DNA from: Lentisphaeria bacterium | Lineage (GTDB): Bacteria > Verrucomicrobiota > Lentisphaeria > Victivallales > UBA1829 | Assembly (NCBI GenBank): GCA_017540385.1 | Contig: JAFYBD010000287.1 | Location: 1-12,684, forward strand | Length of the DNA stretch: 12,684 nt | Direction: 5' to 3' | Part shown: positions 1 through 5,774 of the stretch, in pieces | Position numbering within the stretch: position 1 is the stretch's first letter | Layout of the letters: every line of letters starts with the position of its first letter | Notes under the pieces: generated by a model | What the model was told of the DNA's origin: nothing | Database searches by the model: none | What the model saw: only the letters and a program-made list of their open reading frames with translations | Made by a program: the position numbers and the translations under genes

Positions 1-480
1 CTTGCGGAGGCGTTCGAGCTCCTTGCGGAGTCCGATCCGCTCGGAAACGGTCGGATCCTGCCACTGTTCCACGGTCTCGGGCGGCGTCTTGCCGCAGTGG
101 ACGCTGCCGTGCTGCTTCAGCGCGAGCTCGCGGACGAGCACCGGGCCGAACGCCTCGTAGCACGCAGCGCAGCCGAGCTTGCCTGATTTGCGGTACGCCT
201 GATAATCGGTCCCGCAGACGGCGCAGACCACGTCGGGACGCGCCTCCTCCTGCGGCTTCTTCTGCTCGAAGAGCTCCGCGAGTTTCAGGTCGGCGCTGTT
301 TGCGATGGCCTGCGTGAGACGCTCGAGCATCTCGTGCAGATGGGAATTGCCCGCCGTTTCCTCGGCGAGGTTGCGTTTCTTCGCGCATTCCGCGCAGATA
401 TGGAGGGCGTTTCGCTCCCCGTTGACGATTTCCTGTATATGAATGGAAGCCGGATTGAGTTTGCAGATCTGGCACAGCAT
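1..480 (-). CDS. mcsA: McsA, activator of protein-arginine kinase McsB (N-terminal 160 residues, C-terminus beyond window)
   Basis: Read on the minus strand from ATG at 480-478, the frame stays open to the window edge. Four CxxC pairs are visible: C3/C6, C29/C32, C86/C89 and C104/C107. The N-terminal stretch MLCQICKLNPASIHI and the second zinc module (VCGTDYQAYRKSGKLGC, about residues 88-104, then CYEAFGP) are typical of McsA. In that family a C-terminal UVR motif follows, and here it would lie outside the window. McsA is known to bind zinc and to stimulate the kinase McsB, which marks proteins with phospho-arginine for Clp proteolysis and stress control. A ribosome-binding site GAGGTGA sits just upstream of the start. 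The expected partner mcsB would be further left on the same strand and cannot be seen. Without an mcsB nearby, the protein could be a UVR-domain relative with another role, but the zinc modules make McsA the best reading. Confidence 0.9.
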   Translation of the reverse strand, partial: MLCQICKLNPASIHIQEIVNGERNALHICAECAKKRNLAEETAGNSHLHEMLERLTQAIANSADLKLAELFEQKKPQEEARPDVVCAVCGTDYQAYRKSGKLGCAACYEAFGPVLVRELALKQHGSVHCGKTPPETVEQWQDPTVSERIGLRKELERLRK

Positions 481-510
481 GACTCACCTCACATGGTCGT
501 TTCGTTCGTT

Positions 511-546
511 CTTATACAATGTATCATGCAGGGGAAAAGATTGCAA
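511..546 (-). promoter_or_regulatory. Possible mcsA promoter
   Basis: On the minus strand, TTGCAA (546-541) is followed after 17 nt by TACATT (523-518), with a second -10-like TATAAG at 516-511. Either would start transcription 20-35 nt before the mcsA ribosome-binding site. The -10 matches are imperfect, so this is tentative. Confidence 0.3.
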
Positions 547-557
547 CCTCGGGAGCG

Positions 558-587
558 AAAAAAAAGCGAAAAAGCCCCGTGCGGGGC
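558..587 (-). terminator. Leftward terminator-like hairpin upstream of mcsA
   Basis: GCCCC (574-578) pairs with GGGGC (583-587) around a 4-nt loop. On the minus strand the stem is followed by TTTTT (573-569), CGC and eight T. It faces away from rnpB and lies upstream of mcsA, so it would only stop leftward transcripts coming from the rnpB side. A short stem makes this moderately supported. Confidence 0.4.
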
Positions 588-644
588 CATGCGGGACCGG
601 GCGGACGCTTCCGCATTTCCCTGCGGGAAAAAGCGCAAAACCGC

Positions 645-672
645 TTGCATTTTCGCGGGTGCGTGATATAGT
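645..672 (+). promoter_or_regulatory. rnpB promoter
   Basis: TTGCAT (645-650) and TATAGT (667-672) are separated by 16 nt. Initiation about 7 nt downstream falls at 679-680, which is exactly the first base of the RNase P P1 helix. The agreement of promoter and RNA end supports both. Confidence 0.75.
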
Positions 673-679
673 AAGAAAT

Positions 680-1031
680 GTGAATTGCAACGGCGGCCGC
701 TTTGCCTGGCAAAGAGGAAAGTCCGGACTCCACAGGGCAGGAAGTCCCTCATCAAGAGGGATGCCGCGGGGGCAACCCCGCGGAAAGGACAGCGCAACAG
801 AGAACAGACCGCCGGGCGCTTTCGGGCGTCCGGCAAGGGTGAAACGGCGGTGTAAGAGACCACCGGGCTCCGGAGCGATCCGGGCCGCATGGCAAGCCCC
901 TTCCGGAGCAAGGCCAAATAGGGGACGATGCCGCTGCCCGCGGCGTTATCAGTCCCGGGTTCTGGCCGCTTAGACAGATGGTCGCCCCCGCGGAAACGCG
1001 GAGACAGAATCCGGCTTATGTTGCAGTTCAC
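680..1031 (+). ncRNA. rnpB: RNase P RNA, bacterial type A
   Basis: This is the catalytic RNA that removes the 5' leader of pre-tRNAs. The conserved core is unmistakable: GAGGAAAGTCCGGACTCC near 714-731, AGGGTGAAACGG near 836-847, the stretch CGGAGCAAGGCCAAATAGGG near 904-923, and GACAGAATCCGGCTTA near 1003-1018. P1 pairs 680-691 with 1020-1031 (one G-U), and P2 pairs 692-698 with 980-986. P3 is a very short hairpin (CTTTGC/GCAAAG). No P18 hairpin is present: the strands CTT and AGA that normally flank it are joined near 969-974. A GNRA hairpin, CCGCG-GAAA-CGCGG at 988-1001, sits where P19 is found in some bacteria. A run of six T (1034-1039) follows P1 almost directly, so P1 itself may help termination. 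Confidence 0.96.
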
Positions 1032-1054
1032 GCTTTTTTCGGATATCTGGACAA

Positions 1055-2164
1055 ATGAAGATCGTATCACTCATAACGGACCTCGACCCAGCCGGAGCGG
1101 AACGTGTTCTGACCGACCTGGTCTGCAACCTCATCGCGAGGGGGCACTCCTGCGACGTGGTGTCGCTGATGCCGCCCCCGGCCGACGACTGCCTGGTCGA
1201 CGCGCTCCAGACTGCGGGCGCGCGCGTGGCGTTTCTGAACGCCACCAAGCTCGACGTCTTCGTCCTGCCGTTCCTGGTCCGCTACGCGCTTCAGCGGTTC
1301 GAACCCGAGATCGTCCATTCGCACATGATGCACGCCAATCTGATCTCCCGGCTCGCGCTCGCGGGTTCGGGCGTGCCGCTGGTGAACACCATTCACATCG
1401 CCGACCGCCGCCGGACGCAGGGGTTCTACTTCATGCTCGACCGGATGACGGTGCGGAAATCCATGGCCCTGACCGCGGTGTCGAAGGCCGCCGCGAGGTT
1501 CCACTCCGCCGTCTGCCGCATCCCCCGGAAACAGTTCCGCGTGGTGTACAACGGCTGCGACTACGTGGAGCCCGCCACGCCCGAGGAATGTCGCGAATTC
1601 CGCAAATGGTGCATGATGGAAGACTGCACCAGGGTCATCGGGTCCGTCGGCAGGCTCGACCGGCAGAAGGGCTTCGACAGGCTCCTCGACCGTGCCTCCG
1701 CGATCTCGGCACGCGTGCCCGAGGGCGAGAAGTGGGGGATCATCATCATCGGCGACGGACCGGAACGCGACGAGCTGGAACGGCGCGTACGCGATCTCAA
1801 TTCCTCCCGCCTCGTCTTCGCGCTCCCCGGATACCGTTCCGACGCCCGGAGTCTCATGGCCGCGTTCGACGCCTTCGTGATGCCTTCGCGCTACGAGGGC
1901 TACGGACTCACCCTCACCGAGGCGATGTCGCTCGGGCTCCCGGTCGTGACCTCCACAGCCGATTCCCTCCCCGAACTCTGCGAACAGTATCAGGGCGGCT
2001 TCGCGCAGTGCATCGACTTCCTCCAGGACCCGGACGGCATCCGGCTGGCGAAAGCCCTCTCCGAGGCCGTCAACGCCGGACGCTCCGAACCCTTCATCCT
2101 CTGTTCCGTCGCGTCCATGGTCGACCAATACGAATCCATCTACAACGAGCTCACAGGAAACTGA
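1055..2164 (+). CDS. GT4-family glycosyltransferase (GT-B fold)
   Basis: A 369-residue protein of normal length for family GT4, which transfers a sugar from an activated nucleotide donor with retention of configuration. The N-terminal Rossmann domain opens with MKIVSLITDLDPAGAER, the glycine-containing acceptor-side loop. The C-terminal donor domain begins near residue 194 (VIGSVGRLDRQKGF, with R200 and K205 in the usual phosphate-binding positions). The EX7E signature is E281-GYGLTLT-E289. No membrane segment or signal peptide is visible, so it should act at the cytoplasmic face. The start lies only 23 nt after the rnpB P1 helix and has no strong ribosome-binding site, so it may depend on rnpB read-through. 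It is followed 15 nt later by rdgB. The acceptor and sugar cannot be inferred; a role in cell-surface glycan or glycolipid synthesis is likely but unproven. Confidence 0.9.
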   Translation: MKIVSLITDLDPAGAERVLTDLVCNLIARGHSCDVVSLMPPPADDCLVDALQTAGARVAFLNATKLDVFVLPFLVRYALQRFEPEIVHSHMMHANLISRLALAGSGVPLVNTIHIADRRRTQGFYFMLDRMTVRKSMALTAVSKAAARFHSAVCRIPRKQFRVVYNGCDYVEPATPEECREFRKWCMMEDCTRVIGSVGRLDRQKGFDRLLDRASAISARVPEGEKWGIIIIGDGPERDELERRVRDLNSSRLVFALPGYRSDARSLMAAFDAFVMPSRYEGYGLTLTEAMSLGLPVVTSTADSLPELCEQYQGGFAQCIDFLQDPDGIRLAKALSEAVNAGRSEPFILCSVASMVDQYESIYNELTGN

Positions 2165-2179
2165 AACCAGGAGTCTCAA

Positions 2180-2806
2180 ATGCTTCAAATACTGGCTGCC
2201 ACCACCAATAAACATAAAATCCAGGAGTTCCAGGCCATGCTCGACGCCACCGTCGACGCAGGCCGCGTCGCCATCCTCTCCCCCGACACCATCCCCGGCT
2301 TCCCCGAACTCGTCGAAAACGGCACCACGTTCGAGGAGAACGCCCGGCTCAAGGCCGGTCAGGCGGCGCGCTATGCCGACCGGGCGGCGTTCGCCGACGA
2401 TTCCGGGCTGGAGGTAGCAGCGCTGAACGGCGCGCCCGGCGTGTACTCGGCGCGTTATGCCGGCGATGGCGCGACCGACGCCCGGCGCATCGAAAAGCTC
2501 CTGAAGGAGCTCGAGGGCAAGACCGACCGGCGTGCGAGGTTCGTCTGCGTGATCGCGCTCGCCTACCGCGGCGACATCGTGGAGACGTTCCGCGGCGAAG
2601 TCACCGGCCGCATCGCCGATGCGCCCCGCGGCACGCAGGGGTTCGGCTACGACCCAGTCTTCATCCCCGACGGGTACGACAAGACGTTCGGAGAGCTCGG
2701 CGAAGAGGTGAAGAGCAAGATCAGCCACCGGGCACGGGCGTTCGCGCTCGCGACCGATTTCATCCACCGCGAACTCCAGACCATGGACGATTTCGAATTC
2801 GTATGA
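2180..2806 (+). CDS. rdgB: RdgB/HAM1 family XTP/dITP pyrophosphatase
   Basis: A 208-residue cytoplasmic enzyme that hydrolyses non-canonical purine triphosphates (dITP, XTP, ITP) to the monophosphate and pyrophosphate, keeping them out of DNA and RNA. All family blocks are in place: ATTNKHKIQEF (residues 7-17, substrate phosphate contact), TFEENARLKA (50-59), ADDSGLEV (72-79) with the catalytic Asp pair 73/74, GAPGVYSARYAG (84-95), GFGYDPVF (154-161) and KSKISHRARA (178-187). A clear AGGAG precedes the ATG. The stop overlaps the next start (ATGA at 2803-2806), so it is translationally coupled to the downstream secreted protein. Its place between a glycosyltransferase and an exported protein is probably just operon packing. 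Confidence 0.97.
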   Translation: MLQILAATTNKHKIQEFQAMLDATVDAGRVAILSPDTIPGFPELVENGTTFEENARLKAGQAARYADRAAFADDSGLEVAALNGAPGVYSARYAGDGATDARRIEKLLKELEGKTDRRARFVCVIALAYRGDIVETFRGEVTGRIADAPRGTQGFGYDPVFIPDGYDKTFGELGEEVKSKISHRARAFALATDFIHRELQTMDDFEFV

Positions 2807-3786
2807 CGCGCCACCGCACAGCCCTCCTCGTCTTCTGCCTGATATTCCCGGCTGCGTTCTCCGCGCCCGCGCTCCTCGCGGCCGGAAACGACGAGGTGGA
2901 GCTGCATTTCGACGGCAAGCCGAAAGTCGGCGAACCCTACCAGCTCTATGTGAACAGCAAGCAGGTCCGGACCTACCGGATGAAGCTGGTCGGCATCGCC
3001 AATCCTCCGCGCCGGCGCGAAACGCACGAGATCCACGCCGCCGGAGAACTCGTCTACCAGTCCCTCGACCCGCTCGTGATGCAGTTCAAGGTCGATGCTC
3101 TCTCCCAGACCGTCGACGGCGAAACGGTCGACTACGCCCCGCTCTCCGGCATGACCGCGGTCATCCGCCCCGAAGGCGTGAACCTGCGCGACATCCCGCT
3201 CGGCGTGGACGACGACGCGGCGGCCTCCGTGCTCGGCGGTCCGGCCGATTCCGTGGGCGGCAAGACGAAGAAGGAGATCCGCGAAATGCTCCCCGGCGCA
3301 CGGCGGCTCATCGCGTCGATGTTCGCGGCTCCGCTGGACCGTCCCGAGGACTACCTCGGCAAGTCGCGCAAGGTCAAATCCGGCGGCAAATGGGCGGCTT
3401 CCGCCAAGCCCATGCTGGACGCCATCAGGGCCACCGGCCTCGAACTCGCCCCCGACCAGGTCTCCGCCACGGCCGCCTACGACAACGCCTCGAAGATCGG
3501 CGACATCCCCGTCCGGCACGTCTATTTCAAGGCCGAATCCGCCAACGTCCCGGGCTACGATTTCAAGCTCGAAGTCTTCTTCACGTTCCCCGACGCCGGC
3601 GACGACGCCCCGCTCCGCGTGGAACGTACCGCCACCGAGGTCGTGAACAAGGCCATCCCCGAGGGCGTGCCGGGCTTCTCCGGCTCCGTCATGGACTGCA
3701 TCACCACCGACCAGTCCGATTTCGCGCTCGTCCGCAAATCCGCCCTCAAGGAAAAGAAACGCAACTGGTTCCTCGACCTCTTCTGA
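2803..3786 (+). CDS. Secreted protein of unknown function
   Basis: A 327-residue protein that I do not recognise. The first 27 residues look like a Sec signal peptide: basic MTRHR, then the hydrophobic run TALLVFCLIFPAAF, then APALLAA before GNDE, with cleavage probably after Ala. No lipobox Cys and no other membrane helix are seen. The mature part is rich in alternating polar and hydrophobic residues with repeated short strands (VELHFDG, YQLYVNS, YRMKLVGI, KLEVFFTF), which suggests a mostly beta fold. Near residue 147 there is a region that reads DDDAAASVLGG. The protein ends with a basic segment and WFLDLF. It starts inside the rdgB stop (ATGA overlap), so it belongs to that operon and is followed by a terminator. 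An envelope or periplasmic role is inferred from the signal peptide only. Confidence 0.85.
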   Translation: MTRHRTALLVFCLIFPAAFSAPALLAAGNDEVELHFDGKPKVGEPYQLYVNSKQVRTYRMKLVGIANPPRRRETHEIHAAGELVYQSLDPLVMQFKVDALSQTVDGETVDYAPLSGMTAVIRPEGVNLRDIPLGVDDDAAASVLGGPADSVGGKTKKEIREMLPGARRLIASMFAAPLDRPEDYLGKSRKVKSGGKWAASAKPMLDAIRATGLELAPDQVSATAAYDNASKIGDIPVRHVYFKAESANVPGYDFKLEVFFTFPDAGDDAPLRVERTATEVVNKAIPEGVPGFSGSVMDCITTDQSDFALVRKSALKEKKRNWFLDLF

Positions 3787-3812
3787 TCCGATATTTTGAG
3801 GGAAAAATACAG

Positions 3813-3845
3813 AAAACGACGGTCGTTTGCGGCCGCCGTTTTTTT
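3813..3845 (+). terminator. Bidirectional terminator between the rdgB operon and rex
   Basis: AAAACG-A-CGGTCG (3813-3825) pairs with CGGCCG-C-CGTTTT (3830-3842) around a TTTG loop, with one A/C mismatch and one G-U. The T run extends to 3845. A-rich sequence on the left side gives T-rich RNA in the other direction, so it can also end the convergent rex transcript. Confidence 0.8.
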
Positions 3846-3868
3846 CGGAATGATGGAGTGCGCGAGTG

Positions 3869-4501
3869 TCAGCTGTGGCTGCGGCGCTTCATGGAGAGCA
3901 GCGCGAATCCGCCCGCGATGACCTCCCTCTGCACGATCACGTCGTGCGGCAGTTTCAGACAGACGTTCGCGAAGTTCCAGATGGCTTTCACGCGGCACTT
4001 CACGAGCTCCTCCGCCACCATCTGCGCCACGGACGACGGCACGCAGATGATCCCGATGTCCGGCGGGGCCAGCTTCAGCACCTTGTGCATCTGTCGCACA
4101 TCCAGCACCTCGTGCGCGTGGATCATGGTCCCCTGCTTCCGGGGATCGGCGTCGAAAACGTACGTGAAACGCAGCCCGTATTCGGCGAATTCCTCGTAAC
4201 CGAGCAGGGCGCTGCCGAGCGAACCTGCCCCGACCAGACACGCCGTGGTCTGTTCGTTCCAGCCCAGGAACCGCCGCAGGGCCGCGATGAGCTCCTTCGT
4301 CTTGAATCCCACGCCGGGGGTCCCCTGAATGCCGGTCAGCTCGAAATCCTTCCGCACGATGATCGGGTCCAGGTCCATGTAGTCCGCCAGCTTCGACGTC
4401 GACACGAATTCCTCGCCGGATGCGTGCATCAGCATCAGCTTGTGCAGATACGTCGGGATCCGGCGGATGGCGGGCGTGTTCAGGACTTTGTGTTTTCCCA
4501 T
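3869..4501 (-). CDS. rex: Redox-sensing transcriptional repressor Rex
   Basis: A 210-residue dimeric repressor that senses the NADH/NAD+ ratio and controls fermentation and respiration genes. The N-terminal winged helix (about 8-80) contains STSKLADYMDLDPIIVRKDF with the Rex recognition helix R50-K51-D52 and then TGIQGTPGVGF. The Rossmann domain starts at about 86 with LVGAGSLGSALLGY (G91, G93, G96) and has D117 at the end of the second strand, where family members bind the adenosine ribose. The C-terminal block IWNFANVCLKLPHDVIVQRE, then VIAGGFALLSMK, is the domain-swap helix region. AGGAG lies 7 nt before the start. The gene stands alone, converging on the rdgB operon. It has its own promoter about 200 nt upstream. 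I looked for the near-palindromic Rex box (TTGTGAA-N4-TTCACAA type) in the window and found no convincing copy. Confidence 0.97.
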   Translation of the reverse strand: MGKHKVLNTPAIRRIPTYLHKLMLMHASGEEFVSTSKLADYMDLDPIIVRKDFELTGIQGTPGVGFKTKELIAALRRFLGWNEQTTACLVGAGSLGSALLGYEEFAEYGLRFTYVFDADPRKQGTMIHAHEVLDVRQMHKVLKLAPPDIGIICVPSSVAQMVAEELVKCRVKAIWNFANVCLKLPHDVIVQREVIAGGFALLSMKRRSHS

Positions 4502-4699
4502 GGCGGACTCCTGTTGAGGGGGTGGTTGTCGGGTCTAAAGGGTATCTCGAATAATTCGGCCGAATGGATTTTCAGCTTACGGACAAACGGGACAATGCAG
4601 GAAGATTTGAGTGTGGCTGCCTGAAGGCAACCACCGAAAATCTTGCCAATTGGGATTTGCCCGGACGCGAAAAGCCGCCGGAAACCAATTATTTGAGGT
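4502..4699 (-). other. Structured 5' leader of rex
   Basis: No gene is supported in this stretch on either strand. If transcription starts from the promoter at 4706-4733, this is a leader of about 200 nt. It contains a strong hairpin at 4602-4644: outer arms AAGATTT/AAATCTT (7 bp), a small internal loop, and an inner 9-bp stem GTGGCTGCC/GGCAACCAC (one G-U in RNA) with a tetraloop. A perfect 12-bp palindrome ATTCGGCCGAAT is at 4554-4565. No T run follows either element on the minus strand, so neither looks like a simple terminator. Confidence 0.5.
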
Positions 4700-4705
4700 G
4701 CCCTA

Positions 4706-4733
4706 AATATACCACGGTTCCAGCGGAAATCAA
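4706..4733 (-). promoter_or_regulatory. rex promoter
   Basis: On the minus strand, TTGATT (4733-4728) and TATATT (4711-4706) are separated by 16 nt. Both hexamers are close to sigma-70 consensus. The predicted start is near 4699. Confidence 0.6.
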
Positions 4734-4785
4734 GGTTCGTTCCGGTTTTTTCCCGAAAACCGCGTGCGGAGCGCCCGGAAAATGC

Positions 4786-4827
4786 AAAAGAGGCAGCATG
4801 GTACAATGAGGGGAACCATGCTGCCTC
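4786..4827 (-). terminator. Intrinsic terminator of tRNA-Cys
   Basis: A perfect 13-bp stem, GAGGCAGCATGGT (4790-4802) with its complement at 4815-4827, encloses a 12-nt loop. On the minus strand it is followed by TTTTGCATTTT. It lies 18 nt beyond the tRNA 3' end and would stop the tRNA transcript before it reaches rex. Confidence 0.8.
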
Positions 4828-4845
4828 AAGGAGGGGGCAAAAAAA

Positions 4846-4921
4846 TGGAGGCGTGAGTGGGAGTTGAACCCACCAGAACCGGTTTTGCAAACCGTTGCCT
4901 TAGCCGCTCGACCATCACGCC
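4846..4921 (-). tRNA. tRNA-Cys (anticodon GCA)
   Basis: The acceptor stem GGCGTGA (4921-4915) pairs fully with TCACGCC (4856-4850). The D arm is GTCGAGCGGCTAAGGC. The anticodon loop TTGCAAA has GCA at 4888-4886. The T arm is GTGGG-TTCAACT-CCCAC. The discriminator base is U, the Cys identity base, and CCA is encoded (4848-4846), followed at once by seven T. The top pair of the anticodon stem is an A27-G43 mismatch (ACGGT against ACCGG), slightly unusual. The gene has its own promoter and terminator. Confidence 0.96.
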
Positions 4922-4940
4922 ACTGCTGTGCATTAAGATT

Positions 4941-4969
4941 ACTATACCCCCGTCTCGCCGAAAAATCAA
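4941..4969 (-). promoter_or_regulatory. tRNA-Cys promoter
   Basis: On the minus strand, TTGATT (4969-4964) and TATAGT (4946-4941) are separated by 17 nt. Transcription would start about 13 nt before the mature tRNA 5' end. Confidence 0.7.
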
Positions 4970-5122
4970 GTGCGGAACCGTTTTTTTTGCTAAAAAACCC
5001 CGCCGACGGACTCCCAATCCCGGGGATGTCGTTCATGCAGAGATCAGACGAGAACAGCGCGATCCCAGTCCGCCGATTCGCGGACGTTTCAAAGGAAAAT
5101 GGCAAAAAAACGCCGGTTGAAT

Positions 5123-5151
5123 TTGAAAAACTGCGTCAGTTGTGCTATATT
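5123..5151 (+). promoter_or_regulatory. abiE promoter
   Basis: TTGAAA (5123-5128) and TATATT (5146-5151) are separated by 17 nt, with TG in the extended -10 position (TGC before TATATT). This gives a leader of about 20 nt before abiEi. Confidence 0.65.
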
Positions 5152-5162
5152 TGACGCAGTTT
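5128..5162 (+). promoter_or_regulatory. Candidate AbiEi operator (11-bp inverted repeat over the -10)
   Basis: AAACTGCGTCA (5128-5138) and TGACGCAGTTT (5152-5162) are perfect inverted repeats separated by 13 nt. The spacer holds the -10 hexamer. AbiEi antitoxins studied elsewhere bind inverted repeats in their own promoter and repress the operon, so this is the obvious candidate operator. The hairpin could also form in the RNA, but there is no T run long enough for termination. Confidence 0.65.
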
Positions 5163-5180
5163 ATAACATCAGAGGTCCAA

Positions 5181-5774
5181 ATGAACAAGACGGATCAGCT
5201 CAGAAAAATGCTCAGGCGGAGACTCGTCGACTCTGCGGCCATGCGCAAAGCCGACATTCCTTTCAGCCTCGTTTATGCGCTGATGAAACGAGGCGAAGCG
5301 AAACGTGCCGCCAGGGGGCTGTATTCATCGGCCGACGCCGCGTATTCCGACATGGCCGATTACGAAATGATCGCCATGAAAGTGCCGCAGGGGGTGTTCT
5401 GTCTGCTCTCCGCTCTCAGAATCTACGATCTGACGGATGAGAATCCCCACAATCTCTATGTCGCCATCCGCCATGGTTATCATTCCCCTCGCATCGCCTA
5501 CCCGCCGGTACGCTTTGTTTACCGATCGGAACCGCTGTTTTCGGCGGAGATCGTGACCATCCGATCCAACGGCGTCGCGATTCGCGTTTACAGTCTGGAG
5601 CAAACGCTTGCCGACTGTTTCATGTTCAGAAATGCAATCGGACAGGATGTTGCCGTGGCTGCGTTGCGTGGAGCGTTCGGCAAGGATAAGGTTGACCGGA
5701 ACAAACTTTGGGAAGCGGCACGACGCTGCCGGGTCACACGTATCATGCGGCCCTATCTGGAGGTATTTTCATGA
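5181..5774 (+). CDS. abiEi: AbiEi antitoxin of type IV toxin-antitoxin system
   Basis: A 197-residue protein. The start is the ATG at 5181, preceded by AGAGG at 5171-5175; the open frame extends further upstream only through the operator, so a longer start is unlikely. The N-terminal 60 residues (KTDQLRKMLRRRLVDSAAM, then PFSLVYALMKRGEAKRAARG, then LYSSADAA) form the winged-helix domain of AbiEi antitoxins. The C-terminal part has the family block VFCLLSALRIYDLTDENPH, then later VYSLEQTLADCFMFRNAIG, then ALRGAFGKDKVDRNKLWEAA. In the known system AbiEi represses the operon and counteracts the toxin without binding it stably. The stop overlaps the toxin start (ATGA at 5771-5774), the normal arrangement. 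G+C is visibly lower than in the flanks, which suggests recent acquisition. Confidence 0.9.
   Translation: MNKTDQLRKMLRRRLVDSAAMRKADIPFSLVYALMKRGEAKRAARGLYSSADAAYSDMADYEMIAMKVPQGVFCLLSALRIYDLTDENPHNLYVAIRHGYHSPRIAYPPVRFVYRSEPLFSAEIVTIRSNGVAIRVYSLEQTLADCFMFRNAIGQDVAVAALRGAFGKDKVDRNKLWEAARRCRVTRIMRPYLEVFS

Noticed and set aside
1067..2767. 566-codon minus-strand frame opposite the glycosyltransferase and rdgB
   Set aside because: Both plus-strand genes have full family motifs. The antisense frame is an effect of high G+C codon use and has no recognisable domain.
4564..4809. Plus-strand open frame of 81 codons between rex and tRNA-Cys
   Set aside because: It overlaps the rex promoter, the leader hairpin and the tRNA terminator, has no ribosome-binding site, and its protein resembles nothing.
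5142..5180. Upstream start for abiEi (GTG at 5142)
   Set aside because: It would place the operator and -10 region inside the coding sequence. The ATG at 5181 has a ribosome-binding site and fits the family start.
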